64,000 nucleotides of DNA, from NCBI GenBank assembly GCA_965246805.1, contig CBDFFO010000006.1, positions 310,001-374,000 of the forward strand, written 5' to 3'. The position numbers and the translations under genes were made by a program. Position 1 is the first letter of the stretch. The number at the start of each line of letters is the position of its first letter. Below, piece by piece: positions 54,477 to 62,963 of the stretch. Below the pieces are notes generated by a model that ran no database searches, was not told the DNA's origin, and saw only the letters and a program-made list of their open reading frames with translations. Source of the stretch: Schlegelella_A sp965246805. GTDB taxonomy: Bacteria; Pseudomonadota; Gammaproteobacteria; Burkholderiales; Burkholderiaceae_C.

Positions 54477-55202
54477 TCACGCGCGGGCGCGCGGCCGGGT
54501 GCGGACTGTCGATGCCGGCCCGGCCGCCTGCCGCCTCGGCGCGGGCACGAGCTTCGCACCTGCGGGCCACGCGCGCATCGCCATCTCGACCGTCGTGCCG
54601 AGGCTGGCGGCCGCCGCGCCGTCCTTCGCCTGCATCGACATGCCCTGAAAAACGGTGGCGTAGAAGGTGGCGAGCGCGAACGCGTCGGTCGCAGGCGGCA
54701 GCTCGCGTTCATCGATGCCGCGTTGAATGCGCGCCTGCATGGTCTCGACGCCGAGCGCGCGGCGCTTGACGAGCGCCTGCTGCACATGCCCGGCCGCGAC
54801 CGAGCAGTTGGTGGCGGCCATCACCATCATGCAGCCGGGCGGGTGGCCTGCCTGGGTGAGTTCGGCGGCGGCTTCGACGAGCAGGCGCTGCACGGCGCCG
54901 CGCGCCGTCGGCTCTTCTTCCATCGCGCGCAGAAAGTAACCGCCGGGGCCGTTGCCGTAGAACTCGATCGCTTCCATGAAGAGGCGCGCCTTGTCGCCGA
55001 ACGCGGTGTAGAGGCTCGGTGGCGTGATGCCCATCGCATGCGTCAGGTGACTGACGGAAGCGGCCTCGTAACCGTGCTCCCAGAACACACGCATCGCCTT
55101 TTCGAGCGCGATATCGCGATCGAACGAGAGCGGGCGGCCGCGCGTCTTCGCGGCGGTCGCGGGTGAGGCGACCTGGGCCATCGTCTCTTGGCTCTTTTTC
55201 AT
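54477..55202 (-). CDS. TetR-family regulator
   Basis: 241 residues. The N-terminal helix-turn-helix is clear: GRPLSFDRDIALEKAMRVFWEHGYEAASVSHLTHAMGITPPSLYTAFGDKARLF (about 22-75). The ligand-binding domain follows with PPGCMMVMAATNC and a C-terminal 35-residue Ala/Arg/Pro tail. ATG 55202 follows an in-frame GTG at 55220 that could also serve. It is divergent from the ClC operon and lies just before the peptidase on the same strand (41 bp), so it may control either. Ligand unknown. Confidence 0.88.
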   Translation of the reverse strand: MKKSQETMAQVASPATAAKTRGRPLSFDRDIALEKAMRVFWEHGYEAASVSHLTHAMGITPPSLYTAFGDKARLFMEAIEFYGNGPGGYFLRAMEEEPTARGAVQRLLVEAAAELTQAGHPPGCMMVMAATNCSVAAGHVQQALVKRRALGVETMQARIQRGIDERELPPATDAFALATFYATVFQGMSMQAKDGAAAASLGTTVEMAMRAWPAGAKLVPAPRRQAAGPASTVRTRPRARA

Positions 55203-55346
55203 CAGGTTGGTGACGACCACTCCACGTCGCAGGGCAGGGGCTCGATTCTGCTACGTGCCGTAGCGATCGATAGGAATCACAACCCGGGGGTAGCAAACGA
55301 CGTGCGCCCGACCGCCGCGCCACATGCGGCATGCTTCGGCTGCCGC

Positions 55347-56744
55347 ATGAACGACCACCCCGACTTCGTCGCCGCCGTGCGACGCGACCTCGCCGACTGG
55401 CGCCAATGGCTCGCGCGTGCCGTGGTGCTCGCTTTCGCCGCGGCCGCCGGCCTCGCGGTGGTCGCGCTCACGTGGCTTTCCGACCTGGCCACGCACGCGT
55501 TCGACGCGCTGCGTGTGTGGCAGCCGTATGCGCCGCTGCTGATCACGCCGCTGTTGACGGCCGGCCTGGTGTGGATCACGCGGCGCTACGCGGCGGGTGC
55601 GGCCGGCTCCGGCATCCCGCACGTGATGGCCGCGCTCGCACCCGGGGTCACGCCCGGCCAGCAGCGCTCGTTCTTCGTGTCGCTGCGCCTCAGCGTCTCG
55701 AAGCTCTTCCTGACCGCCGGCGGCCTGCTCGGTGGCCTCGCGATCGGCCGCGAAGGCCCGTCGGTGCAGATCGCGGCCGGCGTGATGCAATGCGCCGAGC
55801 GCTTCCTGCCCGCACGCGCGGCCATCAACCGCAACGGCCTGCTGGTTGCCGGGGGTGCGGCCGGCATCGCGGCCGCGTTCAACGCGCCGCTCGCCGGCGT
55901 GATGTTCGCGATCGAGGAACTCGCGCGAAATATCGAGCAAAGAAACAGTGGACTCATCATCGCGGCCATCGTGTTGTCGGGCCTGATGGCGGTCTCGGTG
56001 CTCGGCAACGGCACCTACTTCGGCATGATCCGCGTGCCGTACCTCGGCCTCGACTTCCTGGTGCCTGGCTTGCTCGTGGTGATCGGCTGCGGCCTTCTCG
56101 GCGGTCTGTTCTCGCGTCTGCTCTTCAATTCGATCGTCGGCGGCGCCGATCGCTTCAGCGCCTGGCGCCGGCGCTGGCCGGTGGGCTTCGCCGCGGCCTG
56201 CGGCCTCGTGATCGCCGTCATCGGCCTGGTGAGCGGCGGCGCCACCTTCGGCAGCGGCTACGAGTACACGCATCGCCTCGTCGAAGGGCAGACGGCGCTG
56301 CCGCTGCTCTACGTGCTGCTGCGCATCGTCGCCACGTGGCTCGCGGTGTGGTCGGGCGTGCCGGGCGGCATCTTCGCGCCGTCGCTCGCGATCGGGGCCG
56401 GTTTCGGCAACGACGTCGCGCTGCTGCTCGGCCTCGACGCCTCGGCCGCGCCGCTCATCGCGCTCGGCATGACGGCGTTTCTCGCCGCGGTGACGCAGGC
56501 GCCGATCACGTCGTTCATCATCGTGATGGAGATGGTCGACGGCCACGGCATGGTGCTGAGCCTGATGGCCGGCGCGCTCGGCGCGAGCATCGTGTCGAGC
56601 TGGATCAGCCGGCCGATCTACGCGTCGCTTGCCGGCGCGCTGCTCGAACGGCTGCCCGGCGAGGCGGCCGCGGTCGATGGTTGGGCCAAGGAGTCGCCGG
56701 CCGCTACCGGCGAGGCACTGCAATCACCGGTCGCAAGCGCATGA
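55347..56744 (+). CDS. ClC-family chloride channel/antiporter
   Basis: 465 residues with the selectivity motifs of ClC proteins: GSGIPHV (near residue 92), GREGPSVQ (gating Glu near residue 140) and GGIFAPS (near 345). A conserved Glu also appears in FAIEELAR, the position of the internal proton Glu in bacterial exchangers, so Cl-/H+ exchange is likely rather than a pure channel. The C-terminus is short, without CBS domains. It starts at ATG 55347 and its stop overlaps the next gene (ATGA 56741-56744). The three genes form one translationally coupled operon. Confidence 0.92.
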   Translation: MNDHPDFVAAVRRDLADWRQWLARAVVLAFAAAAGLAVVALTWLSDLATHAFDALRVWQPYAPLLITPLLTAGLVWITRRYAAGAAGSGIPHVMAALAPGVTPGQQRSFFVSLRLSVSKLFLTAGGLLGGLAIGREGPSVQIAAGVMQCAERFLPARAAINRNGLLVAGGAAGIAAAFNAPLAGVMFAIEELARNIEQRNSGLIIAAIVLSGLMAVSVLGNGTYFGMIRVPYLGLDFLVPGLLVVIGCGLLGGLFSRLLFNSIVGGADRFSAWRRRWPVGFAAACGLVIAVIGLVSGGATFGSGYEYTHRLVEGQTALPLLYVLLRIVATWLAVWSGVPGGIFAPSLAIGAGFGNDVALLLGLDASAAPLIALGMTAFLAAVTQAPITSFIIVMEMVDGHGMVLSLMAGALGASIVSSWISRPIYASLAGALLERLPGEAAAVDGWAKESPAATGEALQSPVASA

Positions 56745-57013
56745 CGTTTTTCGAACCCATCGGCACGCTCGCCGCGACGATCGCCGTGCTTGGCTACATC
56801 AACGACCGCTTCATCGAGATGCCGCACGCGAGCCCGCGCGTCGACGTCGACCTGCGGGCGGCGCTGAACCAAGAGGTGAACGACCCGAAGCGCCTGTGTT
56901 GGGGCGATCGCGACCCGCTGCTCTACATGCGCACTCGTCCGCCCGGCATGAGCGATGCCCTGGTCCGGCTCGCGTTGCTTCGCCACGACCGCGCCGCGCA
57001 GCGTCGTCGATGA
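56741..57013 (+). CDS. Small membrane-associated protein between ClC and antiporter
   Basis: 90 residues. The first 25 (MTFFEPIGTLAATIAVLGYI) could span or touch the membrane. The rest is soluble and charged, containing NDPKRLCWGDRDPLLYMRTRPPG with one Cys. Both ends overlap neighbours by ATGA (56741-56744 and 57010-57013), so it is made with ClC and the Na+/H+ antiporter. An accessory or regulatory subunit is a reasonable guess. No family recognised. Confidence 0.72.
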   Translation: MTFFEPIGTLAATIAVLGYINDRFIEMPHASPRVDVDLRAALNQEVNDPKRLCWGDRDPLLYMRTRPPGMSDALVRLALLRHDRAAQRRR

Positions 57014-58263
57014 CGCCAGCGACAATCGACCACGTCGCCGCCGCGCTGTTTGCGGTCGCGATCGCGCACACCTTCGCGACGCACCTGTTCGAGCGCCTGG
57101 CGCATCGCCACCCGCGCCATGCCGGTCTGTTCCACCTGCTCGGTGAAGTCGAGATCGTGTTCGGCGTCTGGGCCATCGTGCTGCTGCTCGCGATGGCGTT
57201 GCTGAGCGGCGGCGCCGCGTCGATCGCCTACGCCGAGTCGCGTTCATACACCGAGCCGCTGTTCGTGTTCGTGATCATGGTCGTCGCGGCTTCGCGGCCG
57301 GTGCTGGTGACGGTCGAAACCATCGTGGTCTGGATCGCGCATCGGCTGCCGGTCCGCACGGTGCTCGCGCAGGTGTGGCTTTGCCTGGCGCTGGTGCCGC
57401 TCGCCGGCTCCATCGTCACCGAGCCGGGCGCGATGACGCTCGCCGCGCTGCTGCTCGCGCCAAGGGTGTTCCGCGCGGGCATGCCCGAACCGCTCAAGTA
57501 CGCGGCGCTCGGCGTGCTGTTCGTCAACATCTCGATCGGCGGCACGCTCACAGCGTTCGCCGCGCCGCCGGTGCTAATGGTCGCCGACACGTGGAACTGG
57601 AGCAGTGCCTTCATGTTCGAGACCTTCGGCTGGCGTGTCGCGCTCGCGATCGTCGTCAATGCGAGCGTCGTCACGTGGCTGATGCGCAGGCATCTCGCGG
57701 GTGCCGTGCCGGTGCCCGCCGACGCCCGCCCGCCTGTGCCGATCCTGGTGCGCGTGATCCACATCGCCGCGCTGATCGGCGTGGTCCTGTTCGCGCACCA
57801 CCCGGTGTTCTTCGTCGGCATCTTCCTGCTGTTCATGGGCTACACCCAAGCCTACGAGCGCTACCAAGACCCGCTGGTGTTGAAGCCCGCACTGCTGGTC
57901 GCGTTCTTTCTCGCCGGGCTCGTGGTGCTCGGCGGCCTGCAGCGCTGGTGGTTGCAGCCGATCGTGTCGTCGCTCGAGCCGATCGCGCTCTTCTTCGCGG
58001 CCGTCGGCCTCACGACGATCACCGACAACGCCGCGATTACCTACATCGGCTCGCTCATCACCGGGCTCGACGCGCACGCGCGCTACCTGCTGGTGGCGGG
58101 CGCCGTCGCAGGAGGCGGCCTCACGGTGATCGCGAACGCGCCCAACCCGGCTGGGGTGGCGCTGCTCAAGCACGGCTTCAACGACGAGTCGATCGGTGCG
58201 CTCGGCTTGCTGCTGGGCGCTGCGTTGCCGACGGTGGTTGCGGTCGGCATGCTGTTGGTATGA
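57010..58263 (+). CDS. Putative Na+/H+ antiporter (PF07399 type)
   Basis: 417 residues with about eleven hydrophobic helices. The family's features include LFHLLGEVEIVFGVWAIVLLL near the N-terminus, GGTLTAFAAPPVLMVADTWNWSS, and the conserved ITDNAAITYIGSLI and ANAPNPAGVALL. These match the putative Na+/H+ antiporter group. Acting with a ClC exchanger, it would link sodium, proton and chloride movements in pH or salt adaptation. The start overlaps the small gene's stop (ATGA). Last gene of the operon; the next gene converges on it. Confidence 0.88.
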   Translation: MTPATIDHVAAALFAVAIAHTFATHLFERLAHRHPRHAGLFHLLGEVEIVFGVWAIVLLLAMALLSGGAASIAYAESRSYTEPLFVFVIMVVAASRPVLVTVETIVVWIAHRLPVRTVLAQVWLCLALVPLAGSIVTEPGAMTLAALLLAPRVFRAGMPEPLKYAALGVLFVNISIGGTLTAFAAPPVLMVADTWNWSSAFMFETFGWRVALAIVVNASVVTWLMRRHLAGAVPVPADARPPVPILVRVIHIAALIGVVLFAHHPVFFVGIFLLFMGYTQAYERYQDPLVLKPALLVAFFLAGLVVLGGLQRWWLQPIVSSLEPIALFFAAVGLTTITDNAAITYIGSLITGLDAHARYLLVAGAVAGGGLTVIANAPNPAGVALLKHGFNDESIGALGLLLGAALPTVVAVGMLLV

Positions 58264-58311
58264 ACGCCCGCCGCGGCGCGTCTTGTCAGGCGACCCTCGC
58301 GCGCTCCGCGA

Positions 58312-60693
58312 TCACGGCAACGCCGACGCATTGAGACGCGCGATGCGCAGGTGCGCCGGCGCGATGCCGGCGCGATGCCGGTCCCACATCGCGAGATACG
58401 CCGCCTCCAGGTGCGCCGCGAATCGGCCGGCATCGAACAGCGCGCACGTCATGCGGTCGGTGGCCAGCCGCGCGCGCAGTGCCGACAGCCGCGGCGCATC
58501 GATGGCGAGCTCAAGCGCGAGCCGCGCGTAGTCGTCGAGCGTTTCGACCGCCAGTTCCGGCAGGCCCGCCGCCCTGACGAGGCTGCCGGCGACGCGGCCG
58601 GCGAACGTACGGCCAAGGCACGTCAACACCGGCAGGCCGACCCAGAGCGCGTCGCTCGCGGTGGTGTGCGCGTTGCAATACAGCGTGTCGAGAAAGAGAT
58701 CGGCGACGCGCTGGCGCGCCAGATGCTCGGCCACCGCAGCGCGTGATGCGAACACCAGACGGGTGCCATCGACCCCGCGCGCGACGGCCTCGGCGCGCAG
58801 ATTCGCGGCGGTCTGCTGCTGCTCGGCGAGCAGCCACAGCACGCCGTGCGGCAGCGCCCGCAACAAGCCCATCCACACGTCGAACACATCGGGCGTGATC
58901 TTGTACGGGTTGTTGAAGCACGCGAAGACGAAGGCTTCGGCGGGCAGGCCGCACGCCGCTCGCGTCGGCGTGCGCTCCGCAACGTCGCGCCGCCGGTCGT
59001 TGACCTGGTAAGAGTCCGGCAGGTAGACGATTTGCTCGCTGTACGCCTCGGCGTCGCGGTTGGGGATCAGCGTCGCGTCGGCGATCAGGTAATCGATGAA
59101 CGTCGTGGCCATCGTGCCGGGATAGCCGAGATAGCACACGTTCAAAGGCGCCGGCCGCTGTGCGAACACGCCGGGGCGGCTGTCCTGCGTGAAACCCTTC
59201 AGGTCGACGGCGATGTCGACCTCGAGCTCGCGCGCCCTCGCGGCGATGCCGGCATCGGACAAGTGGCCGACCTCGATGAAGCGATCGAAGGCGGCGACCA
59301 GGCGCGTGCGCATCGGGTGGCTCGAGACCGGCCCGAACGAGAACGCGATCGATTCGAAACGGGTCCGGTCGTGGCGCTCGAAGAGCTCGGCCATCAGGTA
59401 ACTGGTGGCGTGCGAGTGGAAGTCGGCCGAGAAGTAGCCGATGCGCAAGCGCTGGTGCGCGGGTGGCGCGGGTCGGTCGGTCGCGGTCGGGTACGCCGTG
59501 GCGGCGACCCAGGTCGCCGCGCAGCGGCGCTGCTGCATCGCGCTGAGCGGCGCGGCGAGCACCGTGAACGGCGTCGCGGCCCGTTCGCCACGATCGATGC
59601 GCGCGGCCAGGTCGGCGAACGCGACCTCGATGCCGCGCCAGTCGCACAAGCCCATGCGAGTGTGCAGCAGGTTGCCGCAGACCCAATCGGCCGCGGGGTC
59701 GATGGCTCGCGCCTTTTCGTAGGCGGCGATCGCCTCGATCGGGCGGCGCAGCACGTTGAGCACGTTGCCCATGTTGACAAAGGCATCGGTGAAGCGCGGG
59801 TCGAGCGTCGTGGCACGCTTGTACATCGTGATCGCTTCGGCGGGGCGATCGAGCCCGACCAGCGCGTTGGCGAGCAGGTTGTGCGCCTTCGCATCGGACG
59901 GCGACAGTCGAATCGCGAGCTCGAACGCTTCGACGGCGTGTGCGGGCTCATGCATCGCCTGCCACACGCCGCCGAGCTCGCAAGCGATCGCGCTGCCGGG
60001 TTGGATAGCGAGCAACGCCCGGTACGACGCGATGGCCTCGTCGAGGTGATCGATGCGTCGTTGCAGCCGTGCGAGCGCCAGCCAGGCGCTCGCATGGTTC
60101 GGGTCGAACGAGACGGCATCCGCGAAACTCGTACGGGCCTGGTCGAACTCGCAGGCCGTCAGCGCGAAGTTGCCGCGGTAGAAATGGAAGTCGGCGAACC
60201 TGGGGTTTTGCTCGATGCCCTCGTCGATCAGCGCTCGCGCCTCGTCGACCCGGCCGCGCTCCACCAGCACCCGGGCGAGCTCGCGCCGCGCGATGCTGAA
60301 ACCGGGCGCGGCCATCGCCACGCGCCAGTGGCGCATCGCGTGTTCGGGTTGCGCGAGTTCGTCGTACAGGCCGCCCAGCATGTGGTGCGCGTCGGGCTCG
60401 TCGGGCTGCAACGCGATCGCGCGTTGCAGGGCCTCGACTGCCACGCTCGCGAGACGCTGCTGCGACAGCGCGAAGCCGAGGCCGACCCATGCCGATACAT
60501 CACGCTCGTCGAGGGCGATCACCGCGCGATAACTGCGCTCTGCCTCGACGAAGTCGCTGCGCGCGACCGCGGCGTGCGCGCGGCCGCGCAAGGCATCGCG
60601 ATCAGGGGTCGCCGCAACGGGCTCGAGCGAAGCGCGCGGCGCTGGAAGCGGCTTTCGGTCGCCGCGCGCGCGCGGTTTGAACCAGTCGAACAT
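58312..60693 (-). CDS. TPR protein with GT41 (O-GlcNAc transferase-like) domain
   Basis: 793 residues. Residues 30-380 hold about nine tetratricopeptide repeats (for example ALQRAIALQPDEPDAHHMLGGLYDELAQ and YKRATTLDPRFTDAFVNMGNVLN). From about 412 the glycosyltransferase 41 domain begins: RIGYFSADFHSHATSYLMAELFERHDRTRFE, then VDIAVDLKGFTQDSRPGVFAQRPAPLNVCYLGYPGTM, FNNPYKITPDVFDVWMGLL, and LDTLYCNAHTTASDALWVGLPVLT. In other bacteria such SPINDLY-type proteins glycosylate flagellin, adhesins or unknown targets. No glycan or flagellar genes are adjacent. Start ATG 60693. Confidence 0.92.
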   Translation of the reverse strand: MFDWFKPRARGDRKPLPAPRASLEPVAATPDRDALRGRAHAAVARSDFVEAERSYRAVIALDERDVSAWVGLGFALSQQRLASVAVEALQRAIALQPDEPDAHHMLGGLYDELAQPEHAMRHWRVAMAAPGFSIARRELARVLVERGRVDEARALIDEGIEQNPRFADFHFYRGNFALTACEFDQARTSFADAVSFDPNHASAWLALARLQRRIDHLDEAIASYRALLAIQPGSAIACELGGVWQAMHEPAHAVEAFELAIRLSPSDAKAHNLLANALVGLDRPAEAITMYKRATTLDPRFTDAFVNMGNVLNVLRRPIEAIAAYEKARAIDPAADWVCGNLLHTRMGLCDWRGIEVAFADLAARIDRGERAATPFTVLAAPLSAMQQRRCAATWVAATAYPTATDRPAPPAHQRLRIGYFSADFHSHATSYLMAELFERHDRTRFESIAFSFGPVSSHPMRTRLVAAFDRFIEVGHLSDAGIAARARELEVDIAVDLKGFTQDSRPGVFAQRPAPLNVCYLGYPGTMATTFIDYLIADATLIPNRDAEAYSEQIVYLPDSYQVNDRRRDVAERTPTRAACGLPAEAFVFACFNNPYKITPDVFDVWMGLLRALPHGVLWLLAEQQQTAANLRAEAVARGVDGTRLVFASRAAVAEHLARQRVADLFLDTLYCNAHTTASDALWVGLPVLTCLGRTFAGRVAGSLVRAAGLPELAVETLDDYARLALELAIDAPRLSALRARLATDRMTCALFDAGRFAAHLEAAYLAMWDRHRAGIAPAHLRIARLNASALP

Positions 60694-60709
60694 CGCCGCA
60701 TCTTAGAAT
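60677..60709 (+). promoter_or_regulatory. Weak candidate promoter before the cobalamin riboswitch
   Basis: TAGAAT at 60704-60709 is a good -10 match (five of six) and TTGAAC at 60677-60682 a good -35, but the spacer is 21 bp, longer than normal. Reported only because the riboswitch begins a few nucleotides later. Confidence 0.3.
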
Positions 60710-60715
60710 CCGCCG

Positions 60716-60938
60716 CGTTGGTGCTCGTGATGGCGATCTGCCATCGCAGTTAAACGGGAAGCAGAGGTCCGGTGCATGCACCGAATCAGCCTGCGCTGCC
60801 CCCGCAACGGTTCGTCGGACGACTCGACCCCTGCAGCCCGCAGGTGCCAGGTCAATCGCGGTGCAAACACCACTGGAGGCTGCGGCCTTTGGGAAGGTCG
60901 CCGCGATCGGTCCGCCAGCCCGGATACCGGCCAACGCG
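60716..60938 (+). ncRNA. Cobalamin riboswitch controlling btuB
   Basis: The conserved segments of the class I cobalamin riboswitch occur in order: TTAAACGGGAA at 60750-60760, GGTGCATGCACCGAATC, GCTGCCCCCGCAAC, a long variable hairpin, ACCACTGG, TTTGGGAAGGTCGCCGCGAT, and the B12 box AGCCCGGATACCGGCC at 60917-60932. It lies directly upstream of btuB, the classical target. When adenosylcobalamin or another cobalamin binds, expression of the btu genes should fall. A spurious reading frame crosses it. Confidence 0.95.
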
Positions 60939-60939
60939 C

Positions 60940-60963
60940 GGCGCGTGCTTCACGGCACGCGCC
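60940..60963 (+). promoter_or_regulatory. Expression-platform hairpin after the riboswitch
   Basis: GGCGCGTGC (60940-60948) and GCACGCGCC (60955-60963) form a perfect 9-bp stem with a 6-nt loop just after the B12 box. There is no U-run, so it more likely helps hide a ribosome site or pairs with the aptamer than terminates transcription. The role is inferred. Confidence 0.5.
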
Positions 60964-61021
60964 ATTTCGCAAGCTCGCCGCGGGGAAGCGGTGGTATGCC
61001 GTTGTCCGGGTTCTTCTCATC

Positions 61022-62956
61022 ATGTTCACCATTCGCCTCGACATGCGTTTGCCGAGGGCTGCGCGCACCCTTGCTTCGTTCGATTCCCCATGCTCGTTCA
61101 TCGCGGGCCTCGTCGTGCTCGCGTCCACCCTCGCGAGCGTGCCGATCGCCTCGGCACAGAACCGGCTCGACCCGGTCGTCGTCTCGGGCACGCGCGAGCC
61201 GGAGCGGGCGAGCCGCAGCACGGCCGACATCGTCGTCATCGACGCCGAGACCATCCGCCGCAGCATGGCCGATTCGGTCGAAGACCTGCTCCGGCGCGAA
61301 GCCGGGATGCAGGTCACGCGAACCGGCGGGCCGGGCCAGACGGCGGGGTTCTTCATTCGCGGCTCGAGCACGAGCTCGACGTTGGTCCTCGTCGATGGCG
61401 TGCGCATCGGCTCGGCCACGCTCGGCCAGGCCGAATTCGAAGCGCTCAACCTTGCGCAGATCGATCGCATCGAGGTCTTGCGCGGGCCGGCTTCGAGCCT
61501 CTACGGCGCCGATGCGCTCGGTGGCGTGGTGCAGATCTTCACGAAGAAAGGCGAGGGCGAGCCGCGCTTGCACGCCGGCGTCGCGCTCGGCGGCGAGCGT
61601 TCGCGAAAGGGCGATGCGGGCGTGAGCGGCTCGACCGGCGCGTTCGACTACGCGGCGACCCTCGCACGCGAATCGAGCCGCGGCGTTTCGGCAATCCGAC
61701 CGAACGACGCCTTCGGCTACTACAACCCCGACCGCGACGGCTATTCGCGCAACTCGGGCAACGTGCGGCTGGGCTACACGCCGATGGTCGGCCATCGCAT
61801 CGGCCTCGCGTACACCGAGACCCGGCTCCACGCGCAGTTCGACAGCGCCGATTTCAACCCGCCGTTCTTCGCGCCGGACTCGTCGCCCGACTTCCGCAAC
61901 CGGCTCACCACCCGGGTCGGCGCGGTCGACTACCGTGGCGTGTTCACGCCGCTTTACACCACCACCGTTCAGCTCGGCCACAGCACCGACGATCTGACGA
62001 GCGGCGGCACCTCGCCGACGCGCTTCAAGACCGATCGCGAGCAGGCGACGTGGCAGAACGCTTTTCATTTCGGCCCGGACAGCCAGGTGCTGCTCGCGTA
62101 CGAGCACCTGCGCGAGAAGGCCGACGCAACGCAGGTCTTCAGCCAGGCTTTGAAGCGCCACAACAACGGCTTCGTCGTCGGCTATTCGGGTCGCTTCGGC
62201 GCCCACGATCTGCAAGCCGATGTGCGCAGCGACGCCAACTCCGCGTACGGCCACAGCACCACCGGCCGGCTCGGCTACGCGTTCCACATCACGCCGCAGC
62301 TGAAGTTGCGCGCGCTGGCGGGCACCTCGTTCCGGGCGCCGACCTTCAACGACCTCGCGTACCCGTTCTTCGGCGTGCCGACGATCCGGCCCGAGCGCGG
62401 CAGGAGCGTCGAACTCGGTGCCGAGTGGCAGGCCGATGGCACGAGCGCATCGGCCACGCTCTACCGCAACCGCGTGCGCCAGTTGATCGGCTACGACCCC
62501 GACCCGACCGGCACGCGTTGCCCGCCGTTCTACTTCGGCTGCGCGGCCAACGTGTCGCGCGCGGTGTTGCAGGGCGCGACGATCGCCGCCACCCGACGCT
62601 TCGGCAACCTCGACCTGCGCGCGACCGTCGACTTCCTCGACGCCACCGATGCCGCGACGCATGTGCGACTTCCGAGGCGCGCCGCGCACCAGGAAACGCT
62701 CAGTGCCGACTGGAACTTTGACACCTGGCGCGTCGGCGCCGCGCTGCTCGACATCGGCTCGCGACCCGATGGCGGCCTCGTGCTCGGCGGCTACGGCGTG
62801 CTCGATCTGCGAGCGACGTGGCGCTTCCTGCCGCAGTGGCAGCTCGAGGCCAAGCTCGCGAACGCGCTCGACCACCGCGTCGAGCCGGTGCGCGATTACG
62901 CCGGCCTCGGCCGCCAAGCATGGCTCGGCGTTCGCTTCGATGGCGTCGGCTTCTGA
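61022..62956 (+). CDS. btuB: TonB-dependent vitamin B12 receptor BtuB
   Basis: 644 residues. After a signal peptide (cleavage near IASAQ, about residue 44) come the TonB-box region DPVVVSGTRE, the plug domain with DSVEDLLRREAGMQVTRTGGPGQTAGFFIRGSSTSSTLVLVDGVRI, and a beta-barrel ending FDGVGF with the typical terminal Phe. It imports cobalamin across the outer membrane using energy from TonB. The upstream cobalamin riboswitch and downstream BtuF-like gene confirm the role. ATG 61022 has no clear ribosome site; the better-placed ATG at 60996 (after GGGGAAG) is in another frame. Confidence 0.94.
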   Translation: MFTIRLDMRLPRAARTLASFDSPCSFIAGLVVLASTLASVPIASAQNRLDPVVVSGTREPERASRSTADIVVIDAETIRRSMADSVEDLLRREAGMQVTRTGGPGQTAGFFIRGSSTSSTLVLVDGVRIGSATLGQAEFEALNLAQIDRIEVLRGPASSLYGADALGGVVQIFTKKGEGEPRLHAGVALGGERSRKGDAGVSGSTGAFDYAATLARESSRGVSAIRPNDAFGYYNPDRDGYSRNSGNVRLGYTPMVGHRIGLAYTETRLHAQFDSADFNPPFFAPDSSPDFRNRLTTRVGAVDYRGVFTPLYTTTVQLGHSTDDLTSGGTSPTRFKTDREQATWQNAFHFGPDSQVLLAYEHLREKADATQVFSQALKRHNNGFVVGYSGRFGAHDLQADVRSDANSAYGHSTTGRLGYAFHITPQLKLRALAGTSFRAPTFNDLAYPFFGVPTIRPERGRSVELGAEWQADGTSASATLYRNRVRQLIGYDPDPTGTRCPPFYFGCAANVSRAVLQGATIAATRRFGNLDLRATVDFLDATDAATHVRLPRRAAHQETLSADWNFDTWRVGAALLDIGSRPDGGLVLGGYGVLDLRATWRFLPQWQLEAKLANALDHRVEPVRDYAGLGRQAWLGVRFDGVGF

Positions 62957-62963
62957 CCGGCCG

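Noticed and set aside
60776..61021. N-terminal extension of BtuB starting at 60776
   Set aside because: It overlaps the conserved cobalamin aptamer and lacks a signal peptide; the segment is untranslated leader.
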